This document shows, in pieces, positions 4,693-5,307 of a DNA stretch of 5,307 bases. The stretch spans positions 1 to 5,307 of the forward strand of contig JADGOF010000188.1 in assembly GCA_017883105.1 (NCBI GenBank). The letters run 5' to 3'. This stretch comes from Acidimicrobiales bacterium. Lineage in GTDB: Bacteria; Actinomycetota; Acidimicrobiia; Acidimicrobiales; RAAP-2. The notes beneath the pieces are model-generated. The model had not been told where the DNA came from and searched no databases. It saw only the letters and a program-made list of their open reading frames with translations. The position numbers and the translations under genes were made by a program. Positions within the stretch are counted from its first letter, which is position 1. Each line of letters begins with the position of its first letter.

Positions 4693-5307
4693 ATGGCCAC
4701 CCGACCCCCTGACGTCCGCCTCCCCACCCACGGCATCGACGCCGACCAGGTGCTCGCCCAGATGGCCGAGCTGCGCGCCGATGACCGGGACTGGCGGGGT
4801 GGACGCGTCTTCAGTCTGGTCTACACCGCCGGTGACGATGTACTCCGACTCCTCCAGCGGGCGGCCAACTTGTACTCGGCAGAGAACGCACTGAACACCA
4901 TGGTCTTCCCCAGCCTGGGGCGCATGCAGCACGACATCGTGACCATCACCGCCGGCCTGCTCGGCGCCGACCGCCTCCCCGCCGGAGAGACGCCCGACGT
5001 CCGCGGCTTCCTCACCTCGGGAGGCACCGAGTCGCTCTTGCAGGCCACCAAGACGGCCCGGGACCGGGGACGGGCCGAGCACGGCGTCGACCGTCCCAAC
5101 ATGGTGCTGGCCACCAGTGCCCACGCCGCGTTCGAGAAAGCCGCGCACTACTTCGACGTCGAGTCCCGCCGCATCCCGGTCCGACCGGACTACTCGGCCG
5201 ACGTGGACGCCATGGCGGACGCGGTGGACAGCGACACCGTGCTCATCGTCGGGTCGGCCCCGTCCTATCCCCAGGGCATCATCGACCCCATCCCCGAACT
5301 GGCCTCG
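4693..5307 (+). CDS. PLP-dependent enzyme, sphingosine-1-phosphate lyase / glutamate decarboxylase group (3' end outside window)
   Basis: The first 205 residues of a fold-type I pyridoxal-phosphate enzyme of the group II decarboxylase superfamily are present. They look most like the bacterial sphingosine-1-phosphate-lyase-like proteins often labelled aspartate aminotransferase family. Visible marks are YSAENALNTMVFPSLGRMQ (61-79), the PLP-phosphate-binding loop LTSGGTESLL (107-116), and SAHAAFEKAAHYF (142-154), whose His144 would stack on the cofactor ring. Then comes VGSAPSYPQGIIDPI (186-200), a strongly conserved block of S1P lyases. The Schiff-base lysine and the C-terminal domain lie beyond the right edge, so activity cannot be judged. 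The reaction is probably cleavage of a phosphorylated long-chain base or decarboxylation of an amino acid; the S1P-lyase-like sequence favours the first. Start: ATG just after TAGGCT, with the usual short N-terminal stretch before the domain. Confidence 0.92.
   Translation, partial: MATRPPDVRLPTHGIDADQVLAQMAELRADDRDWRGGRVFSLVYTAGDDVLRLLQRAANLYSAENALNTMVFPSLGRMQHDIVTITAGLLGADRLPAGETPDVRGFLTSGGTESLLQATKTARDRGRAEHGVDRPNMVLATSAHAAFEKAAHYFDVESRRIPVRPDYSADVDAMADAVDSDTVLIVGSAPSYPQGIIDPIPELAS

Overview
The window is GC-rich, by eye about two thirds G+C, and gene-dense. Codons strongly favour G or C at the third position. Its gene families (a KstR-like TetR repressor, an actinobacterial-style ABC-2 exporter and a sphingosine-1-phosphate-lyase-like PLP enzyme) and the -10-like hexamers placed directly before start codons point to a high-GC actinobacterium. 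Acidimicrobiia-type or mycobacteria-related lineages fit best. That placement is an inference from gene content and style, not from a marker gene.

Layout, left to right. (1) The last 35 codons of an unidentified + strand gene end at 109. (2) Convergent to it is a TetR-family regulator on the - strand (189-995) with a long Ala/Lys-rich C-terminal tail. (3) Divergent from that, across 152 bp, is a second TetR regulator (1148-1750, +) closely resembling KstR, the repressor of sterol catabolism. (4) After 70 bp comes a two-gene ABC exporter operon: the ATPase (1821-2786) and the ABC-2 permease (2783-3577), coupled by a 4-bp GTGA overlap. (5) Then a secreted, GH18-like TIM-barrel protein (start 3638, end 4606). 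(6) Last is the N-terminal 205 codons of a PLP-dependent enzyme of the sphingosine-1-phosphate lyase / glutamate decarboxylase group, cut by the right edge.

Regulatory layer. Five genes have a TANNNT hexamer 5-8 nt before the chosen start codon, which is what leaderless transcription from an actinobacterial sigma-70 promoter looks like. The only internal operon gene, the permease, instead has a Shine-Dalgarno sequence. The divergent TetR intergenic region has two different perfect inverted repeats, each just upstream of one regulator's -10. A perfect 22-bp palindrome with an AACGCGTT centre lies inside the first codons of the KstR-like gene and is the strongest unexplained signal in the window. 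It is best read as a possible intragenic operator.

How the genes work together is only partly visible. The exporter is a clear functional pair. The KstR-like repressor directly upstream may control it, itself, or distant lipid/sterol genes. No link between these genes and the secreted glycosidase-like protein or the PLP enzyme can be shown from the sequence. I see no tRNA, rRNA, CRISPR array, insertion sequence or phage gene.
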